64,000 nucleotides of DNA, from the NCBI GenBank assembly GCA_964035545.1, contig OZ037766.1, positions 25,860,126 through 25,924,125 of the forward strand, in the 5' to 3' direction. Of the stretch, positions 1 through 12,560 are shown one piece after another; position 1 is the stretch's first letter; the number at the start of each line of letters is the position of its first letter. Source of the DNA: Bugula neritina (Eukaryota; Bryozoa; Gymnolaemata; Cheilostomatida; Bugulidae). Both the position numbers and the translations under genes were made by a program. The notes under the pieces are model-generated. The model was not told the origin of the DNA and searched no databases. It worked only from the letters and a program-made list of their open reading frames with translations.

Positions 1-1559
1 TTGGTATTTATGCAATATTATTTATTGGCCCATCTGATTCTATATAGTAAAGATAACTACCACAAGTTGAAGTTTACTAAGTTTTACTCGCTATGTATAT
101 TGAATTATATTGGTTTTTCATTTATTTTTATTACTGTCCTGATCTAGTGTATTAATGAGCTCAATGAAATACCTGGATGAAACCACTAAATGTTATCAGT
201 TTGACCTCTTCAGATTAGTTCTTGTATATAGCAATCAATACAACTTTCTTATCTGTGATGTGGAGTAAAGCAGAATGAATTCAGTTAAAAATGCAGACTA
301 CCTATGTTAGTCACCAACAAAGATGAGCTGTCCATTGTTTAAAGAATATCTTTACATACATAGTTGTGTGCACCCTATCTCTGAAAATAACTTCAAATAA
401 TCTTTGGAAAAGAAAAACAAAAGTTGTCATCATAAATTGGTAAGCTTTTTTACTATTTACATGCAAGGCTCAAAAAATGAATGCCTGAACTGCTATCAAA
501 AATAGAATGCATATCTATATAAAATATAGTAAGAAACTGGTTTTATCGTAATTTTTTATTTTAACATTTTTATGAATTTTCGTATATAATAATGAATAAA
601 GATGTATAATATGATTAGCGTATGTATGAAAAAACGTATAGAAAAGGCACCATTTTTCATTAAACCAATATTGCCTTAAAAATAGCATGTGCAGGAATGC
701 TGGATGTGTCAAAATTAGCTCAAAATGTTGACATACAAAACAGCCTGATATGAGAAAAGTCAAAAGAGAAGCAGAAAAAATTAGCATGAAAATTCTAATG
801 CATAAATAAAACATCATGCTATACATTTTTATATTGATTCAAAGACTGCTCAATTCTATACATAATTTATGCTAAGAAAATAGTTTATTGCATGTAAAAA
901 TAGCTGAGATGCGAATGAAGGTAACACATTACGGATGATAACTGTGGCCATCAAATCAACAATTTTGCTTTACAATGGCAGCAGTCAACTTGATTGAAAA
1001 TAATAAACAATTTTATGTGCACACTCCGTATCCAAAACAGGTAGAAAGTGTGCATTTTCTTGGCTATACATTCAACTATATAATCTACACAAAGGACATG
1101 CAGTTTACGCCACATGTAGCGGGTGAATAATTGGCAATCTATATAAAAATGTGTTTAATTCTTTGCAGTAGCGGTAGAGTAAATAGTAGGTATATGGTAC
1201 AATATCTGCAAGATAATCACAACAGTATAGTCGTGAGTTTAGAATGAAATTGGTGTACAGAAAAACAGCCGCCAGTTACCGCTTTCAGGCTGATAGACGA
1301 GTGAATAGAGATGAGCTAATCAACATGTATTATTAGTAGGTCAAATGTGAGCTGGAGCAGTCATTGCAGACTAGTCCAAAAAGGAAGTTAGAATTTCAAC
1401 ACAGGAGATCAGTATTGTATGTACACTGTACAAGTTGTGACTGTAAGTATAGTGGGTAGGTTACTTGAGGATTAGAGCAGATATTTGGTGTAATGTGTCA
1501 TTTAAAGTAGTGAGGTAGAGTAACTTATGGCAAAGAGTAGTTCTATGATTTTAAGTGGT
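1..1559. other. Non-coding flank, no gene seen
   Basis: This AT-rich stretch lies downstream of the 3' end of PAN3. The only open frames are short, AT-rich and resemble no family. It may hold the PAN3 3' UTR: a reverse-strand AATAAA (TTTATT on the plus strand at 884-889) could be a distant poly(A) signal, but nothing proves its use. Confidence 0.5.
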
Positions 1560-1743
1560 TTTCATGGCGTAGAGCGGTTCTGTGGTATGGTGTGGTTTTA
1601 TGGTGTGGCTCTACTGTTTTAAAGTGGTTCTATGGTTCAAAGCAGTTTTGTGGTACAGTGTGTGGTTCTATGGTACAGTGTGTGGTTCTATGGTACAGTG
1701 TGTGGCTCTATAGTATAAAGTGGTTCTATAGTATAGAGTGGCT
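1560..1743. repeat. Degenerate 20 bp minisatellite next to the PAN3 stop
   Basis: Units of about 20 bp built on gtggttctatggtacagtgt are repeated with much variation. They are cleanest at 1650-1700. The last unit runs straight into the PAN3 stop codon (CTA on the plus strand at 1744-1746), so the array begins the PAN3 3' UTR. Confidence 0.7.
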
Positions 1744-4700
1744 CTATGACGTCCCATAAGTCTGTGTCACATTAGCCTGAACAATCTCGTTAAACGCGTT
1801 GTCGAAGCACCTCTTCAGCTCCTGATAGGACACAATGATGACGTTAGTTTCATCTGCTGAGGTCAGACATATCTTCTCTTGAACACCAGCGTCCAACTAG
1901 CAACACATAAACAGTGTGTAATATATGCAATCAATATAATATATAGAGCCCATATATTACAATTTGCACTGTAAATATATAGTATAAGATAGTATACATA
2001 CCATATTATAGATTTATTATAGTACAATATGTAGATCTACTATTTATATAATTTTTATATCTACTATAGTATAATATATAAATTTATTACATCATAGACT
2101 GTACCACCTTGTTAAGAGAACACACAATGTGCGTCATGTCCAGCCATGGAGCCCCAGTTTCGGTAGTCTGGTGAAACACATAATCTCGGAAGAGTTTGAG
2201 GAGGTACCTATCACCCGTCTCTGCCCATGATGGATCAGTAAACCTATATCAAGAGACCACAGCTATACATCATAATATAACATACACCTTGTTAGAAGCA
2301 AGGCTAATAATTACTCACTGTCAATGCAATGCAACCTCTTCCAGCCATATTATTTTCAGTATAATAAATGTATGGCACAGTTCACCTGGTATAGAGAACA
2401 ATAAAACAATGTAGTAATATACAGTACGTCCTCCATATCTCATGGTTCCATAAGTCACAAGAAGGGCTAGGACCCCTGTTTTGTGGCCTATGTATGTGTG
2501 TATAGGGACAAAATGGCCAAATTTAACATACCTATGAGTTAAATATCGTATTCTACTATGCCACGAATCGAGGTTTCAGGGCCCGTAGCTTAGTGAGACA
2601 CGGAGGGAGCACTGTACTCTACTATATTTTGTAATAGATAACAAACCCCACACGCTCCAAGATTGTATTGAGTTTAGTCAAAGCTCTGAAAAGTCTCCCG
2701 TTCTCCACCTCCTTGTTCAGCTCGTGCTCTATCTTGAGCATCCTGTTTTCAACACCCTCGAGTTCCACATAGAATCTGGCACCAATCATTGGCATAACCT
2801 GGTTGATATTAACGTCCATCGGTCGAGAAATCAGGTACCTACAAGATATTTATTAGTCTAATCAGCTGATATTCTTGTGTTGGCAGTTTGACTTCTATAA
2901 ATGATGACACAGTAAACAGCAGCCTTATATTTGTTAGAAATATTTTTATCCTTCTAGCACCATAATCATCTTCACAGTGAAAAGTGTTACCAGCCTGTTG
3001 CCAGTTTTCATTTTCCACTCCGAAAATGTTGGTTGAACTATTAATAAAAAGCTGGTTTATAAGTTTTAGCCTACTCCATGACTTTAAACATAAAATATTT
3101 TAAACAAATATAACATTTTTAGTTTTCTCTTTTTATTATTAAACTTTATGACCCTAAAATATTTACTACTTCCTTTAAGAATACAATTGCCATGCATGTA
3201 TATTAATACAAGCACTACTATGCTGTGTGTATTGACTGGAGCCCTGCACCTGATAAGGTGGTTAAGATCTGGAGAGTAGTTCTGCTTGACGTGCTCCAGC
3301 GAAGCTTTCAACTGCTCTGGTCTAAAGGCCAACTCGCTGTTACAAGCCAAGGCAAGGACTATCATACCAAAGCTGTGGAAGTCTTCAGCCTACAAACATT
3401 TCAATGTCTCCGTTCACTAGAAACCTAGCAGCAAATTAAACGGTAAAAATATCAGTCTACAAAACTACTGGGTTACGTGAACACAACAACAACTTATGAG
3501 TGTAACTACAGTTAAGGTATTGGTTAATTCAGCTAAAATGGATGTTTCTAAAAATATGTAAATTTCTACACATTTCTATACATACTAGGCAATACACCTG
3601 TGGACATACCTGTGGCTGGGAAAGAGTGGACATGTTGGAGTCAAAGTTAATCACATCGAGTATACCGTTGCAGTTGATTTGCAGTTTGTTGTTGCAGACT
3701 AGTAACTTGGTAGGGTGAAGGCCAAATGCGGTTAGCTTATGAGCGTGCATGATTCTGAGGGCACCACTCAGCTGAATGATATACGACCAGATAGACGACT
3801 CCGACAGTTGACCAGCGTGTCTAGCTCCTGCACATTAATACACAAATAAAACATGAATTTCTTTAATTTTTATAAAAAAAATTGTTTAGAGTTAGGATAC
3901 AGTTTCAGCAGAGCATGGTTTCTTTTATTCACAACAGCTAACCAGTATTCCAATGCATGGTGAGTTACCATTGCACAACATTAGATGACAGCCCTGTATT
4001 ATCACTTCCCATGACCCATTAGTTTAAATACAACACATTTCAGTTTCACGGAGTTATCTTTTCTAGAAGTAAATGACCTGGCTGGTGAACTAAATTAACT
4101 AATCTACCATCATGAGCACACATGACTCGAGTATTTAAATAGAATAACTCAAGTTAATACATTTCCTCTCTCCCAATTACAAGCGTAGAATTCGGTATAA
4201 CATGTGATGTAACAGTATAGCATGAATTTCAACTATTAACAAGGTTACCTTTTCCAGCACTAAAAGGTCTGGCTGAGCCGTCAATATTGAATGGGCTTGA
4301 GTAGCCGTTAGACACGTTAGTGAAATGTCGGGCAGCAAGGGTTTGGGCCGTCGGGTGAAAGTCATAAACAAATACTATGGCTGCAACATTATAACCAGAA
4401 TGTTAAACAAGTAACGATAAATTAAATTTTATTATATAATAAACAACCAGGTGTAATAAAAGTGAAAGGCAGACAAAAGTCTACCAACATATATTCTGAG
4501 AGATGACTGCAGTATGTCATATCACAAGACCGCTGCATTATAGCAAATCATCAAACAATAACAGCAGCATCAGCAGCAGCTGACTTGCAGAGAAAGCAAA
4601 TCCTGTACTCACAGTTGTCGTTGAAAGCCTTAGTAGTGAAGACCTCTCGTAACGCGACAATGTGGGGAGAGCTGACGCGTTTCCACTGGTCTATGACAGT

Positions 4701-7700
4701 CATACACTTTGGATTAGTGAGCTTGAAACCTAAGGATGAGTGTAATAACAGTAATATGATGAGGTAACATCTTGAATTAGCATACATAATACATATACGT
4801 GCCTAGTGAAACTATACCAGCTTAAGCTGTAACACAACCAACAGCAAAATTAATGATAACAATAATAATAATAATATAAAACATGACAATAATATAATGA
4901 AAGACAAATTACGAATAGAATGTTCATTCTTTCCTAACACTAAGAAAAAGGTTGGGAATCCATAGATTTGACAACAAAATAATTTCAAAGCCTGCCACTC
5001 TGCTAAGAACATCAAATTAGAATAAAATATTCATTTATCATCAAATACAGAGAAAGTGATGCTTCAAATGTATAATTTAAACAGATGAAAACAAACTAGA
5101 CTGCGGTATAAGTATTGTGTTAAATACCGTGTAGTCTGTGTAGACAGTAGGTTAGCCCATCTTTCTGATTCACAGCTTTATACACACTGTGGGTGTATCT
5201 GAACCTCCCGCTCACTTGGTGTTTAGAGAAGAGTTCTAAGGGAACGAGGTTGCAGTACTTATCTACCTCGCTGGGTATATCTATAAAAGAGCAGTGAGTA
5301 TAACACACTATCCTGGTCGGCTAATGTGATATCCAATCATATAACACATTACAGCCAAAGACCCAATGGTTATCGGTGCCTAATCACTCTAATGAAACAC
5401 AAACACCAACGAAAATAGAAACCATAAAGGTGAATGCTACAGAACATTTATTATTACCTGAACAGAGTTGAGAAATTGAGAAAGAAAATGCAAATCATGT
5501 ACGCAAAGTAAAGATACAGTGAGATATTGCCATTAGGAGGAAATAGTAAGGGGAAGCTGACAGATATAAGATTGATAGTTTTCTAAGAAGGATACGAAGA
5601 CATGTAGAAATAAGAAATGGATGATATGCCCCACCATGACATCTAGCTCACCATGACATAGCTCACCATGGCATAACTCACCATGACATCTAGCTCACCA
5701 TGACATAGCCTAACATGACATAGCCTAACATGACATAGCTTACCGTGATATAGCCTACCATGACATCTAGCTCACCATGACATAGCTCACTATGACATAG
5801 CTCACCATGACATCTAGCTCACCATGACATATCTCACATGACATATCTCACATGACATAGCTCACCATGACACAGCTCACCATGACATAGCCCACCATGA
5901 CATAGCTCACCATGACAGCTCACCATGACATAACCCACCATGACATAACCTACCATGACATAGCCCACCCCACCATAATACTACAACTAAAATTAGTTCC
6001 AACCTGTAACTCCTTCCACCTCTGACATGACAATGGCCTGCTTATGTAGAATCTCTTTCTTAATTTCATCTTGGAGAAAGAAATCCTGAGAGTTAGTATT
6101 GGGCTTCATATGATATATATGTGACGGTACACCTGTATACACTGAATACCCTGGAAATGTCTACAATACAAACATAAAGCAAACTCACATAATTTTATAT
6201 TTCATAGAATATTCTGCATTGAAATGATAACTCCAGAGATACATTTTAACTTATGCCATGCATGTCACGACTATAACTAGTAACAATATTGAAATGAAAT
6301 AATAAAGTACATTCTACAATATTATAGTAGTTCTTTATCATGCAACAGTGAATTTCACAGTTTTACAAACTGAAATCCTAATAAATTTACTATATAAGTT
6401 AAAAATTTCAAATACTTTGTCCCAAAATTGGATAGACAGGTATTAATATACTGCTAGCTTTCACATGAATAGCATGATGTACAGGCAACTTCAAATGCAA
6501 ACAACTGAGTAGCAACTCTTCTATTGCGTAACATCAACAGCAAACAAAAATATAACAAATAAACTAAAACTTCAACCTTCAGAAAACTGAAAGAAAATTT
6601 GTCACACTTTTTTCTTGGGAATATGCTCTAAAATTGAATGATCAACACTTCAATAGAAACACTCAACTTTCGACAAGCCAAAGTTGTTTAAACGTGTACC
6701 ATTAGAAAGAATACAACTTTCAGATGACACAATTTCTAGTCATATAGTGAAATACAGCAGCAGACAAATGTGCTAAATCATTGTTACAAAACAGTCATAA
6801 ATCTCTTATGACATAATTACATCATAAAGTGCTAATAAATACTGTTTCCAATTTGGACTACCTAATGGTCTGGTATAGGAAATGTTACTAGACTTTCATA
6901 TAGCCCAGGTTAACAAACCACCCAGATGTGTATATTTGAGATTTAAGGAATTGTTTTTGTGCAAACAAGGTGTAACATCCACGGTGTTACATGAGTAGGT
7001 GTCACATGGGTTCATACTCCACCACAGCAAACCCAACTTCTACATACAGTGTCTTGTAGAAGCCCACCAGGGTCTTGCCATATGGAGCAGAAAGTAGCAT
7101 GTGAAACCGGCTGTTATCTGCCACACACAATACATTGACAGCGGAAGCGAACATGGAGTGCCCAAGAGTATTTGCCAATGGCTTGACCACCATACTTTTG
7201 CAAGCTGTACGTGTGGAATTCAGCTCTGTGTGGCACAACTTATACTGTTATGAGAACTACTAGCAGGGGAGGTAACTCACCTGTCTGCTGGTGGGTGATA
7301 CGTATTCATCTTTAGCGTAGAAGTACGTAGTGCCTTGTATACTTTCCTAGAGAATGGATAACAAGTTCTTTATTAAACACAACTAATGCAGGTCCATAAA
7401 CAGTCAAGAGTTGTGTGAGAGAGACATTAGGAATAGAGGGGTACAAATATTTCGTGTGCGAGTGTAAGTAGAAATACCAGAAAAATTATTTTAGAGATGT
7501 TTAAGGGAGTTGGTTGAAAAAGCAAAGTGATATAGTGCTTATACTAGAAGGAGTTGGTGGTAATACTAAAAGGAGTTAGTAGTAATACTAGAAGGAGTTA
7601 GTAGTAATACTAGAAGGAGTTAGTAGTAATACTAGAAGGAGTTAGTAGTTATACTAGAAGGAGTTAGTAGTAATACTAGAAGGAGTTAGTAGTAATACTA

Positions 7701-9872
7701 GAAGGAGCTAGTAGTAATACTAGAAGGAGTTAGTAGTAATACTAGAAGGAGTTAGTAGTAATACTAGAAGGAGTTAGTAGTAATACTAGAAGGAGTTAGT
7801 AGTTATACTAGAAGGAGTTAGTAGTAATACTAGAAGGAGTTAGTAGTAATACTAGAAGGAGCTAGTAGTAATACTAGAAGGAGTTAGTAGTAATACTAGA
7901 AGGAGTTAGTAGTAATACTAGAAGGAGTTAGTAGTAATACTAGAAGGAGTTAGTAGTAATACTAGAAGGAGCTAGTAGTAATACTAGAAGGAGTTAGTAG
8001 TAATACTAGAAGGAGTTAGTAGTTATACTAGAAGGAGTTAGTAGTAATACTAGAAGGAGCTAGTAGTAATACTAGAAGGAGCTAGTAGTAATACTAGAAG
8101 GAGTTAGTAGTTATACTAGAAGGAGTTAGTAGTTATACTAGAAGGAGTTAGTAGTAATACTAGAAGGAGCTAGTAGTAATACTAGAAAGAGTGTAGAGGC
8201 AGCAGGAAGAGAGGAGGGACGTACCTGAACCAGGTCAGCCTGCTGCTGCGCCAGCTGCTGTGTAGACTGCTGCAGACTAAGCTGATGCACAGGTAGAGCT
8301 GAGGTTATGTTCAAGGAGAGAGAAGATAGCTGATGGGGAGCTAGGCGGTGCTGCATTGGAGGAGAGCCGGAAGGTGTTAGGGCTGGGCTGGTGTGAACAG
8401 CGTCCAGTAAATTGTGTGAAGGCTAAAATTATAGCTAAGCTTAGTTGACTAAGGCTACAGAAACCTGTTCCCATCTATAAGACAACAAGAAGCTAGGGCT
8501 AAGCTAAGACACCTACACACTCAACACTAGAGTTTAGTAGTCAATACCTTTGGCATACTTGAATACATGTCAAAAGATGGTGTAGCGGCGTTTGAGTGCA
8601 TCACTCCTGCAAGGGGCAGATTCTGTGGAGGAAACGAGGGTGCTGCCTTGGGGTAAAACTCACGCGCTGCCAGGTTTAAGTCTGTAGGCTACAAGCACAA
8701 CACTCTCTGTATAACAGTGCTATTTGGAGAACTACACACATACACACACACACATATATAATGTATATCCTCTGTGTGTATATATAAACATACACATACT
8801 GAGTAACTACATAAAATATTAATAAGTGTTGCATGCAAGCAATGACATTGAAATCATTGGATGATCACAGATGACTCAAGTCATAAAGAAATACTCAAGA
8901 AACACATTCTAAATAGCTGGAGTACATGAAATCTCTTAATCACTTGAGGCACTATTAGCTGTATTATTGTGTGACATATAACCAACTTCAAATATATGTC
9001 TCAGAATAGACTCTCACCTGATTGGCTGTAACGGCCTTGACATATGAAAACCCTCTTCGGTTATTCATCTAAAGGAAAAAAAAATACAAATTTATCAAAA
9101 ACTCAGATAAAATAAGTTATTGAGTGCATATAAGTGTAAACTATACGCGATTCAGCAGCTTGGAGATGAGCTTTCCACCAAAAGAGAGAACAGAATCTAC
9201 TAGAATAAATTGTGTCCTGATAGATAACCTCCCAGCCATCTTACTATTCAACAGGATTAGACTTACAATGGAACTAGCACTAACATGGAATAGCGCCAAG
9301 TTTGGTCATTCAATGCCAAAAACAAGAATGTAAACATTTAGAGCCTCCTTTGGTACTTGAGTCCTTCCCAGTGGCTATAGCCTTCCACTAGCTGTAGTTG
9401 TTATACTGCCTTTATATATTATATGCATAGTTTACAGTTATAAATGGTAACACTTTAGTGAAAGTCACAGTGAAAACAGATGCTGAGTTAAGGACATCAG
9501 AGGCATTCAAGACATATCTTACATAACAGTTATGCAGTGTGTTGTGCTATTAATGGCGAGATGTGAACAGAATAAGCAGGTGTCAGCAGGTACCCCTAGT
9601 GTTAGCAGGTACCCCTAAAGTGTCAGTAGGTACCCCTAGTGTCAGCAGGTACCCCTAAAGTGTCAGTAGGTACCCCCTAGAGTATAAGCAGGTACCCCCC
9701 TAGAGTATAAGCAGGTACCCCCCTAGAGTATAAGCAGGTATCCCTATAGTGTCAGCAGGTACTCCTAAAGTGTCAGCAGGTACCCCTAAAGTGTCAGCAG
9801 GCATATACAAGACAGACTAACCTGCTGTTGCTGAGGATAACTGCTGAAATGTTGATCTGACTGAGAGGCCAT
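1744..9872 (-). CDS. PAN3: PAN2-PAN3 deadenylation complex subunit PAN3 (pseudokinase)
   Basis: PAN3 recruits the PAN2 exonuclease to poly(A)-binding protein, so the complex trims mRNA poly(A) tails in the cytoplasm. Coding exons in transcript order: 9872-9822, 9068-9018, 8688-8548, 8422-8225, 7346-7281, 6160-6004, 5280-5128, 4729-4613, 4380-4249, 3827-3610, 3389-3250, 2838-2647, 2243-2108, 1896-1744. They total 1905 nt and encode 634 aa; all junction phases agree. Residues about 35-49 (core [11 protein letters not shown]) match the PAM2 motif that binds PABP. A Q-rich linker follows. The pseudokinase domain spans about 225-475 ([20 protein letters not shown], with no HRD-type catalytic Asp). 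A coiled coil and the C-terminal knob follow ([39 protein letters not shown]). The CCCH zinc finger found at the N-terminus of long PAN3 forms is not encoded after the chosen ATG. It could lie in an unseen upstream exon or be absent. The first Met is chosen because it opens exon 1 and joins in phase. Confidence 0.93.
2422..2614. mobile_element. TA-flanked MITE (Tc1/mariner- or pogo-like ends)
   Basis: The left end reads cagtacgtcctccatatctc. The right end, read on the opposite strand, is cagtgctccctccgtgtctc, so the termini are inverted and match over about 20 bases with a few changes. Both sides carry the dinucleotide TA (2420-2421 and 2615-2616), the usual Tc1/mariner target duplication. 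The 193 bp interior has no coding capacity, as expected of a non-autonomous element. It sits in a PAN3 intron. A related end occurs at 62268 in the SLC9 gene. Confidence 0.65.
5640..5970. repeat. 15 bp minisatellite (tagctcaccatgaca) in a PAN3 intron
   Basis: About 20 imperfect copies of a 15-base unit, catagctcaccatga, with some copies extended to 17 bases (catctagctcaccatga). It begins about 30 bases inside the intron that follows PAN3 exon 6004-6160. On the PAN3 strand each unit reads tcatggtgagctatg and so carries a GTGAG donor-like sequence. Confidence 0.85.
7002..7238 (-). other. Unexplained coding-like ORF inside a PAN3 intron
   Basis: A 78-codon frame on the PAN3 strand, between PAN3 exons 6004-6160 and 7281-7346. 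Its base composition is richer in G and C than the surrounding intron, and the peptide has a protein-like mix (it contains [19 protein letters not shown]). I do not recognise the family. It has no clear place in PAN3, since the flanking exons join in phase without it. It could be a retropseudogene fragment, a transposon piece, an alternative exon or chance. Confidence 0.25.
7541..8190. repeat. 22 bp minisatellite (about 29 copies) in a PAN3 intron
   Basis: A highly regular array of the 22-base unit gttagtagtaatactagaagga. Few variants occur (gctagtag, gtagttat), and these recur in blocks of neighbouring units, suggesting expansion of multi-unit segments. It ends about 35 bases from PAN3 exon 8225-8422. 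Both flanking exons are intact. Confidence 0.95.
9581..9803. repeat. 21 bp minisatellite (gtcagcaggtacccctaaagt) in PAN3 intron 1
   Basis: About 10 imperfect copies, some in a variant form with gagtataagcaggtacccccc. The array stops about 20 bases from the donor of the first coding exon of PAN3. Confidence 0.88.
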
Positions 9873-11859
9873 TGTATGGCAGTAGTTCTAGTAGAGGTGA
9901 TATGAGCTACTAGCAGCTAGCTGAGACCTAGCATCTGTTCCATATTCTCAACAATAGCACGACTTTGATAGACAAATGATAACTTCAGCACAGCTAAAAT
10001 GTAATGACTCTTACTTGAGGCTTACAAATTAGCATATTTGCTAGAATTGTAAAAATTAAAGGAATTACATTTGTTAAAGAATTTCTAACATGTATACAGT
10101 ATTCTATTATTTACATATATCTTGGCTATCAGCTAAATACAACTTCAGGGTAGTATGCCCAAACATATCAATTTTATAATCAATTTTGTGCATGCATGTC
10201 TTGTTTTAGTTACTTTTGTAAAGCATACTCATACATATGGTGGCAGACCATAGCACTTTCTATATCAAAATGACCAACTAACTAGGTTTCAACCCAATAC
10301 ATAAGTAAAGTACACTGGGGTGATACAAAAGCAATGCTCTAAATAATGTTACACATAAAACAGCAAAGATTAGGGCTAGCAGGAGCAACTAAGCATTAAA
10401 AACATATTAGAACATGCCAAATAGTTCATTATGACATGTCATTCTAATTATTTATATTCATCATGCTACACTTACAACTTAGTAAATGTCTTGCAGAAAT
10501 AGTTATATTGCAATTGTGATTTAAGTTTAAATATTTTCTACCATTTTCAGTTGTAAAATGTTTGATGGTTGCTATGTGCTTCAATTTGAAATAGTCAACA
10601 TAGTGAGTTGTAACTTAAAATAACTATTATCAACTATTAACCATTTTTTTTAGTTTTTAGACTTGAATGTAACAACTTTATGCTTAAGTATTTGAATTTG
10701 TGTTGAAAACTATGGTTACTCAACAGTGTATAACCACGAACATTTTGACTGCGCTGGAGAAAGCATCAAATAATCATATTATTTTTAAAAACTTTACCAA
10801 GGTCTAGTTTAAAATCAAATTATCTTAATAATCTTTATGTAATTAATGATGATTACTATTAGAATTAATGATAGGCATATTGCATATTACAAAAACAGTT
10901 TCCAACACTATATACAACATTGGTAATGGGCAATCATTCATCCATTGTGGTTTTCATGTCAAGTTGTATTTCTTATGTCAAGCTCAACACTAATTTTATA
11001 TTAACTTGAAGAAGAAATCAGGACAAAACAGAGGCATTGTCTGAATATGACACTGGAAATTATATGCCTAGTTGAGCCACCCAAAATATGAGCAAATCAA
11101 ATATAATTTATGCTTCCATGTATGTGATAATTACGCTCACAATGAGTATGAATGCCTGTGATAACTGCTATATTTGTATACTAGTTTAATCACAAAAACT
11201 ATTACCATATCATAATGCAATGATAAGCATTATAACAAAGTGCTCAGTTTAGATCAGTAGCAATATGATTATTAATCTAACATTTGTTAAACTGAGTTTA
11301 GTAGATTAGAAAAACTAACAACATGACTATCATCACTAGTATTTCAAAATTATTTACTATGTTTTCAACTATATCTAGTAAAAAATTTAGCTAGTCATAC
11401 CCCTGTTCAGTACAGAGTTGTAGAGGTTTATTTAGCTTTAGTTTAAATTATTGGTTTGTTGCTTAGATTATAAAATTGCTTTATTAATATTTCACAAACC
11501 GACAACTGGTTATGCTATAAATATCAGCTCTAAATCAAAATGGGGCTATTAAAAACTGCAAGTGAATTACAATCATAATTATAGCAAATTTATTATCATG
11601 ATCATTTTACATAATTTATATTTTAGTATAATTAAAATTATTTCCACAAATATTGCTATTTAAATATTTAGCAGTGTAAGCCAAACTTATTTAGCTCATT
11701 CATGTTGATATTAATTTTATTACTACATTTTAAATTGGTTTTTGTACCCATGGTCATGCTTATAACTTACAAGTTATAAAATTTTATACTGAGTTATTCA
11801 TAGCAATAGTATTAGTTATACTTATACAGTAATTTATAGTACCGTATTAGACTTAGTCT

Positions 11860-12160
11860 TGAATCTCATAGTCATAGTCATAATGATAGTGATACTCATA
11901 GCGATACTTCAACTTAATTATTAATTAGTAAGAGTTAATACTAATAGTACTAACAATACTAATAGTAATATTTGTATCATAATATTCAAAACATACTATT
12001 AATATTTTACTAATACTAATAGTAATAGTAATACTCTAATACTGATACTAATACTAATAGTAATACTAAATCTATTGCAGTATTTACTAAGCCTGACAGT
12101 AACTATTAGTATTATTCCTATTACTAGTACTACTAATAGATTCAGCATTAGCATAATATT
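11860..12160. repeat. Degenerate tcatag / tactaatag simple repeats
   Basis: Short imperfect repeats of tcatagtcatagtcata and actaatagtaatact, many self-complementary. Similar degenerate tracts occur at 40430-40700 and 57230-57720, upstream of other genes in this window. Confidence 0.6.
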
Positions 12161-12249
12161 AGTTGAAGCAGTATGAATATGAGTATTACTATCACTATCA
12201 GTATACTAATTTATTTTAATCTTAAGTTGAACTTGATGCAAATTGAAAT

Positions 12250-12560
12250 AGTGCTAGCAGTAGTAGTAGTACTACTACTAGTACTACTACTAGTAGTAGT
12301 ATTAGTAGTACTAGTAGTAGTAGTAGTACTACTACTACTACTAGTAGTTGTAGTATTAGTAGTAGTACTACTACTAGTAGTAGTAGTAGTAGTAGTACTA
12401 GTAGCAGTACTACTACTACTACTAGTACTACTACTACTACTAGTGCTGTACTAGTAGTAGTACTAAGTCTAGCACAGTACTAGGATTAGTAGCAGTAGTA
12501 GTACTAGTACTACTACTAGTAGTAGTACTACTAGTGTACTGCTACTAGTACTAGTACTAG
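12250..12560. repeat. Trinucleotide array of alternating TAG and TAC/CTA blocks
   Basis: About 300 bases made almost entirely of runs of tagtag... alternating with runs of tactac... . Because TAG is the reverse complement of CTA, neighbouring blocks can pair and the array is full of potential hairpins. A plus-strand frame through it would encode only Val and Leu and is judged an artefact of the repeat. Confidence 0.9.

Noticed and set aside
515-826. 103-codon minus-strand ORF near the window start
   Set aside because: Composition of AT-rich non-coding DNA (Phe/Leu/Tyr/His runs), no family resemblance.
7541-8190. Regular direct repeats resembling a CRISPR array
   Set aside because: Units are contiguous with no unique spacers, and the setting is a eukaryotic intron.
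12173-12454. 93-codon Val/Leu-rich ORF suggestive of a membrane protein
   Set aside because: Produced by the TAG/CTA trinucleotide array.
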